Counted from the first letter of the stretch, positions 31,840 through 40,593 are shown. The stretch: 40,593 nt of DNA from Pseudomonadota bacterium (GCA_021849505.1 JAJZSW010000018.1:1-40593); one strand, 5' to 3'. Translations and numbers: made by a program. Notes: a model not told the origin generated them from the sequence alone.

Positions 31840-32325
31840 ATGCAAATCGGACCCCATACCGTTGTCACCCTCGCCTATCAGGTCACCGATCCGGACGGCG
31901 CAATGGTCGATGCGGGCGAGCGCCCCATCGTCTATCTGCACGGCGGATTCGACGACATCTTTCCGAAGATCGAGGAAGCCCTGCAGGGCAAACAAGCCGG
32001 GGATGTCGTCAAGGTCAAGCTGCAGCCCGACGAAGCCTTCGGCGATTATGACGCCGATCTGGTGCAGATCGAACCGCGCTCCAGCTTTCCGGCCGAGATC
32101 CAGGTCGGCATGCAGTTCGAGGGCGCGCCACCCGGGTCCGACGAGGACGATTTCGTCATCTATCGCGTCACCGACATCGTCGACGACAAGGTGATGCTCG
32201 ACGGCAACCATCCGCTGGCCGGCCTGGCGCTGGTGTTCTCCTGCACGGTGAGCGAGGTCCGCGCCGCGAGCGACGAGGAGATCGCCCACGGCCATGTGCA
32301 TGGCACGGGCGGCCACACGCACTAA
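31840..32325 (+). CDS. slyD: SlyD-type FKBP peptidyl-prolyl isomerase
   Basis: The 161-residue cytoplasmic folding factor has a split FKBP domain (start GPHTVVTLAYQVTDPDG, YLHGGFDDIFPKIEEALQGK) with the inserted flap between about 70 and 125, then DGNHPLAGLALVFSCTVSEVR, a SlyD hallmark. The C-terminal tail is His-rich (HGHVHGTGGHTH), suggesting divalent metal (nickel) binding as in SlyD; it is much shorter than the E. coli tail. CAGGAG lies seven bases before the start. Probably co-transcribed with the peroxiredoxin gene. Confidence 0.93.
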   Translation: MQIGPHTVVTLAYQVTDPDGAMVDAGERPIVYLHGGFDDIFPKIEEALQGKQAGDVVKVKLQPDEAFGDYDADLVQIEPRSSFPAEIQVGMQFEGAPPGSDEDDFVIYRVTDIVDDKVMLDGNHPLAGLALVFSCTVSEVRAASDEEIAHGHVHGTGGHTH

Positions 32326-32336
32326 AGCGTTTTCCG

Positions 32337-33185
32337 CTAGCCGCCGCGCGCGATGGCGCGCTCCAGCAGCGTCAGAAAATCCTGCTCGTCCCTGACGCCG
32401 GCCACCTCGGCCGAGGTGACGGTGTAGCCGTGCGGCCGGGCGATGGCCTCGTAGCGCGGAATGCGCGCGCGGAACAGATAGGGGAAAACCCAGCGCGAGA
32501 AATCGTCCGGATCGGCCAGCCCGATGTCCGCCAGGCCGCGCGCCTGCAGATAGAGCGGCACGTGCTCGGCGAGAAAGGCCGGGCGGAAGTACATCGGCTT
32601 CGGGTCGGACTGCGCGCGCCGGATCAGTTCCGCTTCCTCTTCCGCTGTCGTCACCTGGATGTAGAGGATCAGGGTGTGCTCGACCAGCAGGTCGATCACC
32701 GACGGCTCCTCCAGCTCGCACAGGCTGCCACCGACGTCGTTGACGAAGTGGTTGTAGCCGTAGATGTCCTGCGCCTTGGCGACGAAGGCGGGGACATCGC
32801 GCATCGCGGCGATCTCGCCCTCGCGGTACATCGCCTGACGGTGCGAGAACTCGTCGAACCGGATGCCGCCCTGCGCGGGGTTGCCGAGCTTGCCGACGAA
32901 GGTCAGCACCGGGCCGAGGTCGTCGATCTTGATGTTGTTCTTGATGTCGATCCAGTCGCGGCGCAGCAGGTCGCGCAGGAAGGGCACCTGCATCGCCTGC
33001 TGCTTGATCAGGTCGAGGATCGGTTCGTCGAGATAGCGCTTGCCAATGCGGTAGTCGGCCGAGTAGTGGAACCAGTCGTGCGTGCGCAGCAGCGACGAGA
33101 GCCAGGTCTTGCCGACGCCGGACATGCCGAGCAGGGTGATTTTCTTGTGCGGCCAGGCGCGGAATTCATCGACGGTAAGTTTCAT
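32337..33185 (-). CDS. P-loop NTPase of unknown function
   Basis: The 282-residue protein (start MKLTVDEFRAWPHKK; a second ATG three codons upstream at 33194 is possible) has a Walker A motif GMSGVGKT at 20-27 close to the N-terminus. It is otherwise kinase- or shikimate-kinase-like in layout but carries long segments I do not recognise (IGKRYLDEPILDLIKQQAMQ, IYGYNHFVNDVGGSLCELEE, and MYFRPAFLAEHVPLYL). The sequence looks like a coherent soluble, well-conserved protein. It diverges from the DMT transporter gene with a 45-bp gap and ends 11 bases from the slyD stop. No function can be assigned. Confidence 0.8.
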   Translation of the reverse strand: MKLTVDEFRAWPHKKITLLGMSGVGKTWLSSLLRTHDWFHYSADYRIGKRYLDEPILDLIKQQAMQVPFLRDLLRRDWIDIKNNIKIDDLGPVLTFVGKLGNPAQGGIRFDEFSHRQAMYREGEIAAMRDVPAFVAKAQDIYGYNHFVNDVGGSLCELEEPSVIDLLVEHTLILYIQVTTAEEEAELIRRAQSDPKPMYFRPAFLAEHVPLYLQARGLADIGLADPDDFSRWVFPYLFRARIPRYEAIARPHGYTVTSAEVAGVRDEQDFLTLLERAIARGG

Positions 33186-33230
33186 GCGCGCCATTATCGC
33201 GCAGGTCGTTGCGGATAAACTGCGGGCCTC

Positions 33231-34130
33231 ATGAATGGAAGAACAACAAGCGCCGACCGCTGGCAAGGCGTGTTGTGGATCGTGGTTTCCGCCGCCGGCT
33301 TCGGCGCGATGGCGATCTTCGCCAAGATCGCCTACCGCGAGGAAGTTTCCCTGACGAGCATGCTGTTCCTGCGGTTTGCGATCGCGGGCCTGCTGCTGGC
33401 CGCCTGGGGGATCCGGCAGGGCATGCGCTGGCCGCGCGGCAAGGATCTGCTCTGGGTCGCGGCGATGGGCGCGGTCGGCTACGTCGGCCAGGCCTACTGC
33501 TACTTCGCGGCGCTCAAGCATGCGAGCGCCGGGCTCGTCGGCCTGCTGCTCTATCTCTATCCGGCCCTCGTCACCATCATGTCGGCCCTGATCTTCCGGC
33601 GCAGGATCGGGGCGGCGCGCGGCTGGGCGATCGCGGCCGCGCTCGCGGGCACGGCTTTGACCGTGGGCGGCGACCTGCAGAGTCAGCCGCTGGGGATCAT
33701 GCTCGGCATCGGCGCGGCGCTGATCTACTCGATCTACATTCTTGCCGGCGAGGGCGTGATGCCGCGCGTCGGGGCGCTGCCGGCGGCGACGGTGGTCATG
33801 CTGGCCGCCGCGCTGGTCTATGGCGGTGCGGCAACCGCGGAGGGACTGGCCTTGCCGCGCTCGCTCGAGGCCTGGCTGGCGGTGCTGGCGATCGCGATCT
33901 TTTCCACCCTGCTGGCCATCCTCGGTTTCTTCAAGGGACTGGAAAAGCTCGGGGCATCGGATGCCTCGACGCTCTCGACGCTCGAACCGCTGGTGACGAT
34001 CGGGCTCGCGCTGCTGGTGCTCGGCGAGACCATCACCGGGCTGCAGCTGGGCGGTGGCGCGCTGATCCTCGCAGCGGTGATCTATCTCGTCCGCCACGGG
34101 GCGAAAGAGGTCGAAACAGCTAGGGCCTGA
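33231..34130 (+). CDS. DMT-superfamily (EamA) transporter
   Basis: The 299-residue protein has ten membrane helices in two EamA repeats, as in drug/metabolite transporters. Typical elements are LWIVVSAAGFGAMAIFAKIAY at the first helix, ALKHASAGLVGLLLYLYPAL in the first repeat and STLEPLVTIGLALLVLGETI in the second. The substrate is unknown. TAAACT lies nine bases before the ATG and no Shine-Dalgarno sequence is seen. Its 3' end overlaps that of murI (converging) by 11 bases. Confidence 0.9.
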   Translation: MNGRTTSADRWQGVLWIVVSAAGFGAMAIFAKIAYREEVSLTSMLFLRFAIAGLLLAAWGIRQGMRWPRGKDLLWVAAMGAVGYVGQAYCYFAALKHASAGLVGLLLYLYPALVTIMSALIFRRRIGAARGWAIAAALAGTALTVGGDLQSQPLGIMLGIGAALIYSIYILAGEGVMPRVGALPAATVVMLAAALVYGGAATAEGLALPRSLEAWLAVLAIAIFSTLLAILGFFKGLEKLGASDASTLSTLEPLVTIGLALLVLGETITGLQLGGGALILAAVIYLVRHGAKEVETARA

Positions 34131-34917
34131 CCAGTTGCGCCGGCACGCTGCGTTCCGCCAGCGTGGTCAGGCCGAGCATCGGCAGGGCGACCTGCAGCCG
34201 TTCCGGCCGCGCCGTGGCCTGCAAGATCAACACTCCGCGTCCCCCATGCCCCTTCAGTGCGGCATGCTCGCCGCCCAGCCGCACCACCTGGCGTGCCACC
34301 GCTTCGGCGACATCGACGAGTTCGACATGCTTTTCGAGCAGGGGCTGGATGATCGGCTTCAGGAAAGCGTAGTGGGTGCAACCCAGCACGATGCGGTCGA
34401 CGCCCGCAGCGAGCAGCGGGCGGATCCTGGCGGCGACTTCGGCGCGAAACTCGCCGGTGAAGGGGCGCAGGGTTTCCACATGCGTCGCCCAGCCGGGACA
34501 GGGCACGACATCGACACGGACATGCGCGGCATGGGTCGCGATCAGGTGGGCGAGGCGCCTGCTTTTCGCCGTTGCTTCCGTGGCCAGCACCGCGATGTGC
34601 CGGGTCTGCGAAGCTTGCGCGGCAGGCTTCACGCCGGGCTCGATGCCGACGATGGGGATCCCTTGGAGATGATCGCGCAATGCCTGGATGGCGGTCGTCG
34701 TCGCCGTGTTGCAGGCGACGACGATCAGGTCGCAACCCTGCGCGGCGAGGTGTTGGCCGATGGCAAGGACACGACCGGTGATGAAGTCGTCAGGCTTGTT
34801 GCCGTAAGGGACGTGGGCGGTATCGGCGAGATAGCAGAGGTCCGCACGCGGCAGCAACTGTGCGATGGCGTCCAGTACCGAGAGGCCGCCGAAGCCGGAG
34901 TCGAATACCCCTATCAC
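34120..34917 (-). CDS. murI: Glutamate racemase
   Basis: The 265-residue cofactor-independent racemase makes D-glutamate for peptidoglycan. FDSGFGGLSV with Asp6 is at the N-terminus, and the two catalytic cysteines are Cys69 (VVACNTATT) and Cys180 (VLGCTHYAFLKP). The start is GTG at 34915-34917; family sequence begins immediately (IGVFDSG), so no other start is likely. There is no Shine-Dalgarno sequence: the 40-bp gap from fum is mostly a perfect copy of the dispersed repeat, which ends three bases before the GTG. It may depend on translational re-initiation from fum. Confidence 0.96.
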   Translation of the reverse strand: MIGVFDSGFGGLSVLDAIAQLLPRADLCYLADTAHVPYGNKPDDFITGRVLAIGQHLAAQGCDLIVVACNTATTTAIQALRDHLQGIPIVGIEPGVKPAAQASQTRHIAVLATEATAKSRRLAHLIATHAAHVRVDVVPCPGWATHVETLRPFTGEFRAEVAARIRPLLAAGVDRIVLGCTHYAFLKPIIQPLLEKHVELVDVAEAVARQVVRLGGEHAALKGHGGRGVLILQATARPERLQVALPMLGLTTLAERSVPAQLVRP

Positions 34918-34920
34918 GGG

Positions 34921-34946
34921 AAAGTCGGCGCTGGCGGGACGGCATC
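34921..34946 (+). repeat. Dispersed repeat, perfect consensus copy (26/26), between fum and murI
   Basis: The whole 26-bp consensus is exact, and it fills most of the 40-bp fum-murI gap, occupying the place where the murI ribosome-binding site should be. Confidence 0.95.
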
Positions 34947-34957
34947 GATTTGCATTT

Positions 34958-36481
34958 TCAGCCTTTCACGACCGGAATTTTGCCAATGCGCGCTTGCCAT
35001 TCCTGCGGGCCGGTCTGGTGCACCGAAGTGCCGGTGGCATCGACGGCGACCGTGACCGGCATGTCCTTGACGTCGAACTCGTAGATCGCTTCCATGCCGA
35101 GGTCGGCGAAGCCGACGACCTTCGCAGTCTTGATGGCTTTCGACACGAGGTAGGCCGCGCCGCCGACGGCCATCAGGTAGGCCGACTTGTGCTTCTTGAT
35201 CGCCTCGATCGCCACCGGGCCGCGCTCGGCCTTGCCGACCATCGAGATCAGGCCGGTCTGGGCGAGCATCATCTCGGTGAACTTGTCCATGCGCGTCGCC
35301 GTGGTCGGGCCGGCGGGGCCGACGACCTCGTCGCGCACCGGGTCGACCGGGCCGACGTAGTAGATGACGCGATTCGTGAAGTCGACCGGCAGTTGCTCGC
35401 CCTTGGCCAGCATGTCCTGGATGCGCTTGTGCGCGGCGTCACGGCCGGTCAGCATCTTGCCGTTGAGCAGCAGGGTCTGGCCCGGCTTCCAGGCGGCGAC
35501 CTCGGCCGGGGTCAGGGTGTCGAGATTGACGCGGGTGGACTTCTCGGTATTCGGCTGCCAGGCGACTTGCGGCCAGTCGGAGAGCTGCGGCGGTTCGAGC
35601 CTGGCCGGGCCGGAGCCGTCGAGATGGAAATGCACGTGGCGCGTGGCAGCGCAGTTCGGGATCAGCGCCACGGGCAGGCTGGCGGCGTGGGTCGGGTAGT
35701 CCATGATCTTGACGTCGAGCACGGTGGTCAGACCGCCGAGGCCCTGGGCGCCGATGCCCAGCGCATTGACCTTCTCGTAGAGTTCGAGCCGCAGTTCCTC
35801 GGCACGGTTCTGCGCGCCGCGCGCTTTCAGTTGGTCGATGTCGACTGGCGCCATCAGCGATTCCTTGGCGAGCAGCATCGCCTTCTCCGGCGTGCCGCCG
35901 ATGCCGATGCCGAGGATGCCCGGCGGGCACCAGCCGGCACCCATCGTCGGCAGGGTCTTCAACACCCAGTCGACGATCGAGTCGGAGGGGTTGAGCATCA
36001 CCATCTTGGCCTTGTTTTCCGAGCCGCCGCCCTTGGCCGCGCAGATCACTTCGACATGGTCGCCGGGGACGATCTCGTAATGCACCACGGCGGGTGTGTT
36101 GTCCTTGCTGTTGGTGCGCCTGCCGGCCGGGTCGAGCAGCACCGAGGCGCGCAGCTTGTTGTCCGGGTGGTTGTAGGCACGGCGCACCCCTTCATCGACC
36201 ATTTCCTGCACGCTCATGGTCGCATCCCAGCGTGCGTTCATGCCGATCTTGAGGAACACCACGGCGATGCCAGTGTCCTGGCAGATCGGCCGTTTGCCTT
36301 CTGCGCACATCCGGCTGTTGGTGAGGATCTGGGCGATGGCGTCTTTCGCTGCCGGGCTTTCCTCGCGCTCCCAGGCGCGGCCGAGGGCCTGGATGTAGTC
36401 GAGCGGATGGTAGTAGCTGATGAACTGGAAGGCGTCGAAGATCGACTGGATGAAATCTGCCTGCTTGATGGCGGTGGACAT
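34958..36481 (-). CDS. fumA: Class I (iron-sulfur) fumarate hydratase
   Basis: The 507-residue enzyme of the citric acid cycle interconverts fumarate and malate using an oxygen-sensitive [4Fe-4S] cluster. Three likely cluster ligands are Cys67 (ICQDTG), Cys185 (GWCPPGILGIGIGG) and Cys277 (IPNCAATRHVHFHLDGSG). The C-terminal half (VDFTNRVIYYVGPVDPVRDE, VGPAGPTTATRMDKF) is the beta domain fused as in FumA/FumB. Good ribosome-binding site GAGGAAA nine bases before the ATG. It diverges from acs and is followed by murI. Which of the FumA/FumB names applies cannot be told. Confidence 0.95.
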   Translation of the reverse strand: MSTAIKQADFIQSIFDAFQFISYYHPLDYIQALGRAWEREESPAAKDAIAQILTNSRMCAEGKRPICQDTGIAVVFLKIGMNARWDATMSVQEMVDEGVRRAYNHPDNKLRASVLLDPAGRRTNSKDNTPAVVHYEIVPGDHVEVICAAKGGGSENKAKMVMLNPSDSIVDWVLKTLPTMGAGWCPPGILGIGIGGTPEKAMLLAKESLMAPVDIDQLKARGAQNRAEELRLELYEKVNALGIGAQGLGGLTTVLDVKIMDYPTHAASLPVALIPNCAATRHVHFHLDGSGPARLEPPQLSDWPQVAWQPNTEKSTRVNLDTLTPAEVAAWKPGQTLLLNGKMLTGRDAAHKRIQDMLAKGEQLPVDFTNRVIYYVGPVDPVRDEVVGPAGPTTATRMDKFTEMMLAQTGLISMVGKAERGPVAIEAIKKHKSAYLMAVGGAAYLVSKAIKTAKVVGFADLGMEAIYEFDVKDMPVTVAVDATGTSVHQTGPQEWQARIGKIPVVKG

Positions 36482-36571
36482 GATCTGTTTCCTCGCTAGG
36501 GGCCGGTCTGGCGTGGCGGCCGATTCTACCCTTCGCCCGGTTACGGTCGCTTGCGTAAGGGCTGTGTAAGA

Positions 36572-36599
36572 TTCGCAGACTGTAATGATCGGCTAAAAT
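36572..36599 (+). promoter_or_regulatory. Possible sigma-70 promoter for acs
   Basis: TTCGCA (36572-36577) and TAAAAT (36594-36599) are 16 bases apart in the 187-bp gap between the divergent fum and acs genes. The -35 is imperfect, so activation by a regulator is plausible. I see no other clear signal in the gap. Confidence 0.4.
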
Positions 36600-36668
36600 T
36601 GCTGCACAAAAAGAACAAGCCCGGAACTCCGGAATCCCATCAACGTCATTGCGAGAGGAGAAATCCCA

Positions 36669-38651
36669 ATGAGCGCCATCGAATCGGTCATGCAGGAGAA
36701 CCGCGTTTTCCCGCCTTCCGAAGAGACCGTCAAGAAAGCCACCATTTCCGGCATGGCCGCCTACGAGGCACTGTGCAAGGAAGCCGAGCAGGACTACCAG
36801 GGTTTCTGGGGTCGCCTGGCCAAGGAACATGTGGTCTGGAAGCAGCCCTTCAGCCAGGTTCTCGACGAGTCGAACGCCCCGTTCTACAAGTGGTTTGCCG
36901 ACGGCAAGCTGAACGTTTCCTACAACTGCCTCGACAAGAACGTCGAGGCCGGTCTCGGCGACAAGGTCGCCCTGATCTTCGAGGCGGATGACGGCACCGT
37001 CACCAAGGTGACCTACAAGGATCTGCTCGGCCGCGTCAGCAAGTTTGCCAACGCGCTGCGCGCCAGTGGCATCAAGAAGGGCGACCGCGTCCTGATCTAC
37101 GTTGCCATGTCGGTCGAAGGCATTGTCGCAATGCAGGCTTGCGCCCGCATCGGCGCCATCCACTCCGTCGTATTCGGCGGCTTCTCCGCCAAGTCACTCG
37201 AGGAGCGGATCCTCGATGCCGGGGCCGTTGCCGTCATCACCATGGACGAGCAGTGTCGCGGTGGCAAGTCGATTCCGCTCAAGCCGGCCGTCGATGAGGC
37301 CCTCAACATGGCTGCCGGCCATCAGGTCAAGAACGTGTTCGTCATCAAGCGCACCGGCGGCAACTGCAACATGGTCGCCGGCCGCGACGTCTGGTACCAC
37401 GAGGTTTCGGCCAGCCAGTCCGAAACCTGCGAACCCGAGTGGGTCGAAGCCGAGCATCCGCTGTTCCTGCTCTACACCTCCGGGTCCACCGGCAAGCCCA
37501 AGGGTGTCCAGCATTCCACCGGCGGCTACCTGCTGCATGCCATCCTGACCATGAAGTGGACCTTCGACATCAAGAAGGACGACGTCTTCTGGTGCACCGC
37601 CGACATCGGCTGGGTCACCGGCCACACCTACATCACCTACGGCCCGCTCGCCTGCGGCGCGACCGAGATCGTCTTCGAATCCGTGCCGACCTATCCCGAC
37701 GCCGGCCGCTTCTGGCGCATGATCCAGGACCACAAGGCCAGCATCTTCTACACCGCGCCAACCGCGATCCGCTCGCTGATCAAGGCGTCGGAAGGCACGC
37801 CGACGACGCATCCGCGCAACTACGACCTCAAGTCGCTGCGCATCCTCGGTTCGGTCGGCGAGCCGATCAACCCCGAGGCCTGGATGTGGTACTACGACAA
37901 TGTCGGCGGCAGCCGCTGCCCGATCGTCGATACCTTCTGGCAGACCGAGACCGGCGGCCACATGATCACTCCGCTGCCGGGTGCGACCCCGCTGGTGCCG
38001 GGCTCCTGCACGCTGCCTTTCCCGGGCATCCAGGCCGCCATCGTCGATGAGACCGGCGCCGACGTGCCCTGGGGCAACGGCGGCTTCCTCGTCGTCAAGA
38101 AGCCCTGGCCGTCGATGATCCGCACCATCTGGGGCGATCCGGACCGCTTCAAGAAGTCCTACTATCCGCCCGATTTCGGCGGCAAGCTCTACCTCGCCGG
38201 CGACGGCGCGGTGCGCGACGCCAAGACCGGCTACTTCACCATCATGGGCCGCATCGACGACGTGCTGAACGTCTCCGGCCACCGCATGGGCACGATGGAG
38301 ATCGAGTCCGCGCTGGTCGCCAACCCGCTGGTGGCCGAAGCCGCCGTGGTCGGCCGTCCCGACGACCTGACCGGCGAGGCGATCTGCGCCTTCGTCGTGC
38401 TCAAGGGCACCCGCCCGTCGGGTGAGGATGCCAAGAAGATCGCCAACGAACTGCGCAACTGGGTCGGCAAGGAGATCGGTCCGATCGCCAAACCGAAGGA
38501 CATCCGTTTCGGCGACAACCTGCCGAAGACACGCTCCGGCAAGATCATGCGCCGCCTGCTGCGCTCCCTCGCCAAGGGCGAGGAAGTCACGCAGGACACC
38601 TCGACGTTGGAGAACCCCGCGATTCTGGACCAGCTCAAACAGGGCATCTGA
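36669..38651 (+). CDS. acs: Acetyl-CoA synthetase (AMP-forming)
   Basis: The 660-residue enzyme activates acetate to acetyl-CoA through acetyl-AMP. The ANL-family ATP motif [18 protein letters not shown] is present, as are [34 protein letters not shown] (acetate pocket) and the [20 protein letters not shown] hinge region. Lys625 in [14 protein letters not shown] is the catalytic lysine that is controlled by acetylation in this family. The length matches E. coli Acs (652). AGAGGAG lies eight bases before the start. A terminator follows. Confidence 0.97.
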   Translation: MSAIESVMQENRVFPPSEETVKKATISGMAAYEALCKEAEQDYQGFWGRLAKEHVVWKQPFSQVLDESNAPFYKWFADGKLNVSYNCLDKNVEAGLGDKVALIFEADDGTVTKVTYKDLLGRVSKFANALRASGIKKGDRVLIYVAMSVEGIVAMQACARIGAIHSVVFGGFSAKSLEERILDAGAVAVITMDEQCRGGKSIPLKPAVDEALNMAAGHQVKNVFVIKRTGGNCNMVAGRDVWYHEVSASQSETCEPEWVEAEHPLFLLYTSGSTGKPKGVQHSTGGYLLHAILTMKWTFDIKKDDVFWCTADIGWVTGHTYITYGPLACGATEIVFESVPTYPDAGRFWRMIQDHKASIFYTAPTAIRSLIKASEGTPTTHPRNYDLKSLRILGSVGEPINPEAWMWYYDNVGGSRCPIVDTFWQTETGGHMITPLPGATPLVPGSCTLPFPGIQAAIVDETGADVPWGNGGFLVVKKPWPSMIRTIWGDPDRFKKSYYPPDFGGKLYLAGDGAVRDAKTGYFTIMGRIDDVLNVSGHRMGTMEIESALVANPLVAEAAVVGRPDDLTGEAICAFVVLKGTRPSGEDAKKIANELRNWVGKEIGPIAKPKDIRFGDNLPKTRSGKIMRRLLRSLAKGEEVTQDTSTLENPAILDQLKQGI

Positions 38652-38687
38652 TCCCGGAATCCGCGGAACCGGAGGAGGAACACAAGG

Positions 38688-38712
38688 ACGGCCGCCACAA
38701 GCGGCCGTTTTT
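38688..38712 (+). terminator. Rho-independent terminator after acs
   Basis: A perfect 8-bp stem ACGGCCGC/GCGGCCGT with loop CACAA is followed by TTTTT. It lies between the converging acs and GGDEF-EAL genes. Confidence 0.9.
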
Positions 38713-38730
38713 GATGGGTGGTTGATTCGG

Positions 38731-38758
38731 GATGCCGTCCCGCCAGCGCCGACTTTCA
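38731..38758 (-). repeat. Dispersed repeat, perfect copy (26/26, plus the preceding TG), at the stop of the GGDEF-EAL gene
   Basis: On the minus strand it begins with TGA, which is the stop codon of the GGDEF-EAL gene, and then continues exactly as consensus. The repeat thus abuts the coding end precisely. Confidence 0.95.
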
Positions 38759-40498
38759 GGCGGCGACCTGCGTGGCCTGCCAGTTCTTCAGGAAGATGAG
38801 GATTTCCGTGGCCGGCAACGGCTTGCTGTAGAAGAAGCCCTGCAGCACGTCGCAGCCCAGCTTCTCGAGCAACTGGCGCTGCCCCTCGCTTTCGACACCC
38901 TCGGCCACGAGTTCGAGATCGAGGTGGTGACCGAGCGCGATGGTCGCCGAGCAGATCGCATGATCGTCGCGGCTGACCTCGATTTCCTGCACGAAGCTGC
39001 GATCGATCTTGAGCCGCTGCACGGGCAGATTTTTCAGATAGGACAGGGAGGAGTAACCGGTGCCGAAGTCGTCGATCGACAGTACGATGCCCGTGTCGGA
39101 GAGCTGGTTGAGGATGGCGATGGTCGCGGCCGGGTTCTGCATTGCGGCCGATTCGGTGATCTCGAGTTCGAGGTCGGTCGGCTTGAGGTCGTAGCAGGCC
39201 AGCGCGCCGTGTACCACGGCGGGCAGGTCGGCATGGCGCAGCTGCTGGGCCGAGAGATTCACGGCGACGCGGATGTCGGCAATGCCGGCATCGCGGAGGA
39301 TGCGCAGCTGGCGGCAGGACTCCCAGAATACCCAGTCGCCGAGCGGCTGGATCAGGCCGGTATCCTCGGCAATCGGGATGAACTGGGCCGGCGGCATGCT
39401 GCCCCATTCGGGGTGAAACCAGCGCACCAGCGCTTCGAGACCGACGATGCGGTTGGTGTCGATGTGCAGTTGCGGCTGGAAATACAGGTGGAACTGCCCG
39501 GCAGTGCCCAGGCGGGTCGATTCGATGGCGAGACGCAAGCCATTCTCGATCTTCATGCGTTCGAGGGCCGCGATGTTCATGCCCTCGGAGAAGAACTGGA
39601 AGTTGTTGCGGCCCTGGGCCTTGGCGTGATACATCGCCGCATCGGCATTCTTCAGCAGCGTGGCGGCATCCGTGCCGTCGGCCGGGAAGAGGGCGATGCC
39701 GATGCTGGGCGTGGCATACAGCGTATGCGGCCCGACCCGATAGCTGTCAGCCAGGTTGTGCTTGAGTTTGCTGGTCACGCCGGCGACGGAGAGGGCGTTT
39801 TCGATATCCGGCAGCACGATGATGAACTCGTCGCCGCCGATACGCGCGACGATATCGCTGGCACGGACCGATTCGCGCAGGCGTTCGGCGACGCCCTTCA
39901 GCAACTGGTCGCCGATGGCGTGGCCGAGCGAATCATTGACGTTCTTGAAGCGGTCGAGATCGATCACCAGCACCGCCACCTGGCGATTGTCGCGCTGCGC
40001 GTTGTGCAGCGCCTGGGGCAGCAGGGATTCGAAGGCGCTGCGGTTGTAGAGCTGCGTCAGTGCGTCGAAATGCGCCATGCGGGCTAGCTCGGCGGTGGTT
40101 TCGGCATGCTCGCCCAGGTCGGAAAAGTGGACAACGTAGTTCTGGATGGCGCCCGCGGCGTCGCGAATGACCGATACCGTCAGCCATTGCGGATAGAGGG
40201 AGCCATCCTTGGCGCGGTCCCACATCTCCCCTTGCCAGACGTCGTCGCGCAGCAGGTCTGCCCAGAAGGCGTCGTATGAGGCGCGGGTCGTTTTCGCCGA
40301 AGCCAGAAAGTTAGGGGTGCTTCCGCGCGCCTCTTTCGGGGTATAGCCGGACAGTCGCGTAAAAGCGGGGTTGACCTCGACGATCCGGTTGTCGGCATCA
40401 GTAATGATGATGGCATCGCTGCTCCGCGCCATGACGGCCTCGAGCGCGCGCAGGCGCCGCTTGAGCGCTTCGATTTCGTCTGGGGAGAACGCCGGCAT
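38756..40498 (-). CDS. PAS-GGDEF-EAL cyclic-di-GMP turnover protein
   Basis: The 580-residue soluble protein has a short helix (7-22), a PAS domain (about 22-130, ITDADNRIVEVNPAFTRLSG, closely resembling the PAS of the cyclase at 30106-31251), a GGDEF domain with intact GGDEF at 221-225 and inhibitory RxxD (R212, D215), and an EAL domain with EAL at 355-357, NLSAQQL, DDFGTGYSSL at 476-485 and EGVE. Both catalytic centres look complete, so it may make or break down c-di-GMP. The stop codon TGA is the first triplet of a perfect copy of the dispersed repeat. No clear Shine-Dalgarno sequence precedes the ATG. Confidence 0.94.
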   Translation of the reverse strand: MPAFSPDEIEALKRRLRALEAVMARSSDAIIITDADNRIVEVNPAFTRLSGYTPKEARGSTPNFLASAKTTRASYDAFWADLLRDDVWQGEMWDRAKDGSLYPQWLTVSVIRDAAGAIQNYVVHFSDLGEHAETTAELARMAHFDALTQLYNRSAFESLLPQALHNAQRDNRQVAVLVIDLDRFKNVNDSLGHAIGDQLLKGVAERLRESVRASDIVARIGGDEFIIVLPDIENALSVAGVTSKLKHNLADSYRVGPHTLYATPSIGIALFPADGTDAATLLKNADAAMYHAKAQGRNNFQFFSEGMNIAALERMKIENGLRLAIESTRLGTAGQFHLYFQPQLHIDTNRIVGLEALVRWFHPEWGSMPPAQFIPIAEDTGLIQPLGDWVFWESCRQLRILRDAGIADIRVAVNLSAQQLRHADLPAVVHGALACYDLKPTDLELEITESAAMQNPAATIAILNQLSDTGIVLSIDDFGTGYSSLSYLKNLPVQRLKIDRSFVQEIEVSRDDHAICSATIALGHHLDLELVAEGVESEGQRQLLEKLGCDVLQGFFYSKPLPATEILIFLKNWQATQVAA

Positions 40499-40593
40499 GG
40501 GTCGGGAAGAGGCTTTTAACGAAACTTGAGGGTTCGATCGCGCGAAGCAGCGGCGATTTTATCCCCATTCTTCCGCTTGAGCCTGAGGCTGGA
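40499..40593. other. Right-edge non-coding region upstream of the GGDEF-EAL gene
   Basis: The 95 bases to the window edge hold no gene that I can support. On the minus strand TAAAAT (40556-40561) could be a -10 box for the GGDEF-EAL gene; no matching -35 is evident. Confidence 0.35.

Noticed and set aside
34120-34130. murI and DMT transporter overlap as a sign of a frameshift
   Set aside because: It is a short tail-to-tail overlap and both proteins have normal ends.

Overview
The window is about 40.6 kb of dense, high-GC chromosomal DNA. It contains no transposase, integrase, phage gene or CRISPR array. The gene families and their order point to a betaproteobacterium, most plausibly of the Rhodocyclales or a neighbouring group: hpnCDE, tRNA-Leu-tig-clpP-clpX-lon-tRNA-Val, contiguous recCBD, parE-parC, a class I fumarase, acs, and many PAS/GGDEF proteins. 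The taxonomic call is inference; no rRNA or other strong marker is present.

Layout: (1) 1-1970, minus strand: hpnC-hpnD-hpnE, overlapping genes that make squalene from farnesyl diphosphate (hopanoid precursor route); hpnE runs off the left edge. (2) 2014-8146, plus: tRNA-Leu(UAG), then the proteostasis set trigger factor, ClpP, ClpX and Lon, with a very good sigma-32 (heat-shock) promoter just before lon, then tRNA-Val(UAC) and a terminator. (3) 8161-9885: an AEC-family transporter, a GC-rich interspersed palindromic element of a type common in betaproteobacteria, a small two-helix membrane protein, and dtd on the other strand. (4) 9929-18100: recC-recB-recD, overlapping, the complete RecBCD helicase-nuclease. 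(5) 18104-22700, minus: parE-parC (topoisomerase IV) and a small Cys-containing protein with its own promoter. (6) 22837-24015: tRNA-Arg(ACG) and a YbhN/UPF0104 membrane protein, converging on a shared terminator. (7) 24189-30063, plus: a CysL-like LysR regulator, alanine racemase, RadA and a large FtsX-type permease. (8) 30106-34130: a PAS-GGDEF protein, a BCP-type peroxiredoxin, SlyD, a P-loop NTPase of unknown function and a DMT transporter. (9) 34120-40498: murI and class I fumarase (minus), acetyl-CoA synthetase (plus), and a PAS-GGDEF-EAL protein (minus).

The signal that the genes do not explain is a short non-palindromic dispersed repeat. Its core is GTCGGCGCTGGCGGGACGGC, normally preceded by TGAAA and followed by ATC. 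Six strong copies (23 to 26 of 26 positions identical) and up to four weaker ones lie across the whole window, in both orientations. Some sit inside essential or conserved genes (hpnC, recB, parC, alr) and some in intergenic gaps (the fum-murI gap; the stop codon of the GGDEF-EAL gene). In alr and hpnC the host protein seems to have kept its normal length, so the repeat looks more like a sequence acquired by conversion or mutation (as DNA-uptake sequences are) than a simple insertion. Its function is unknown.
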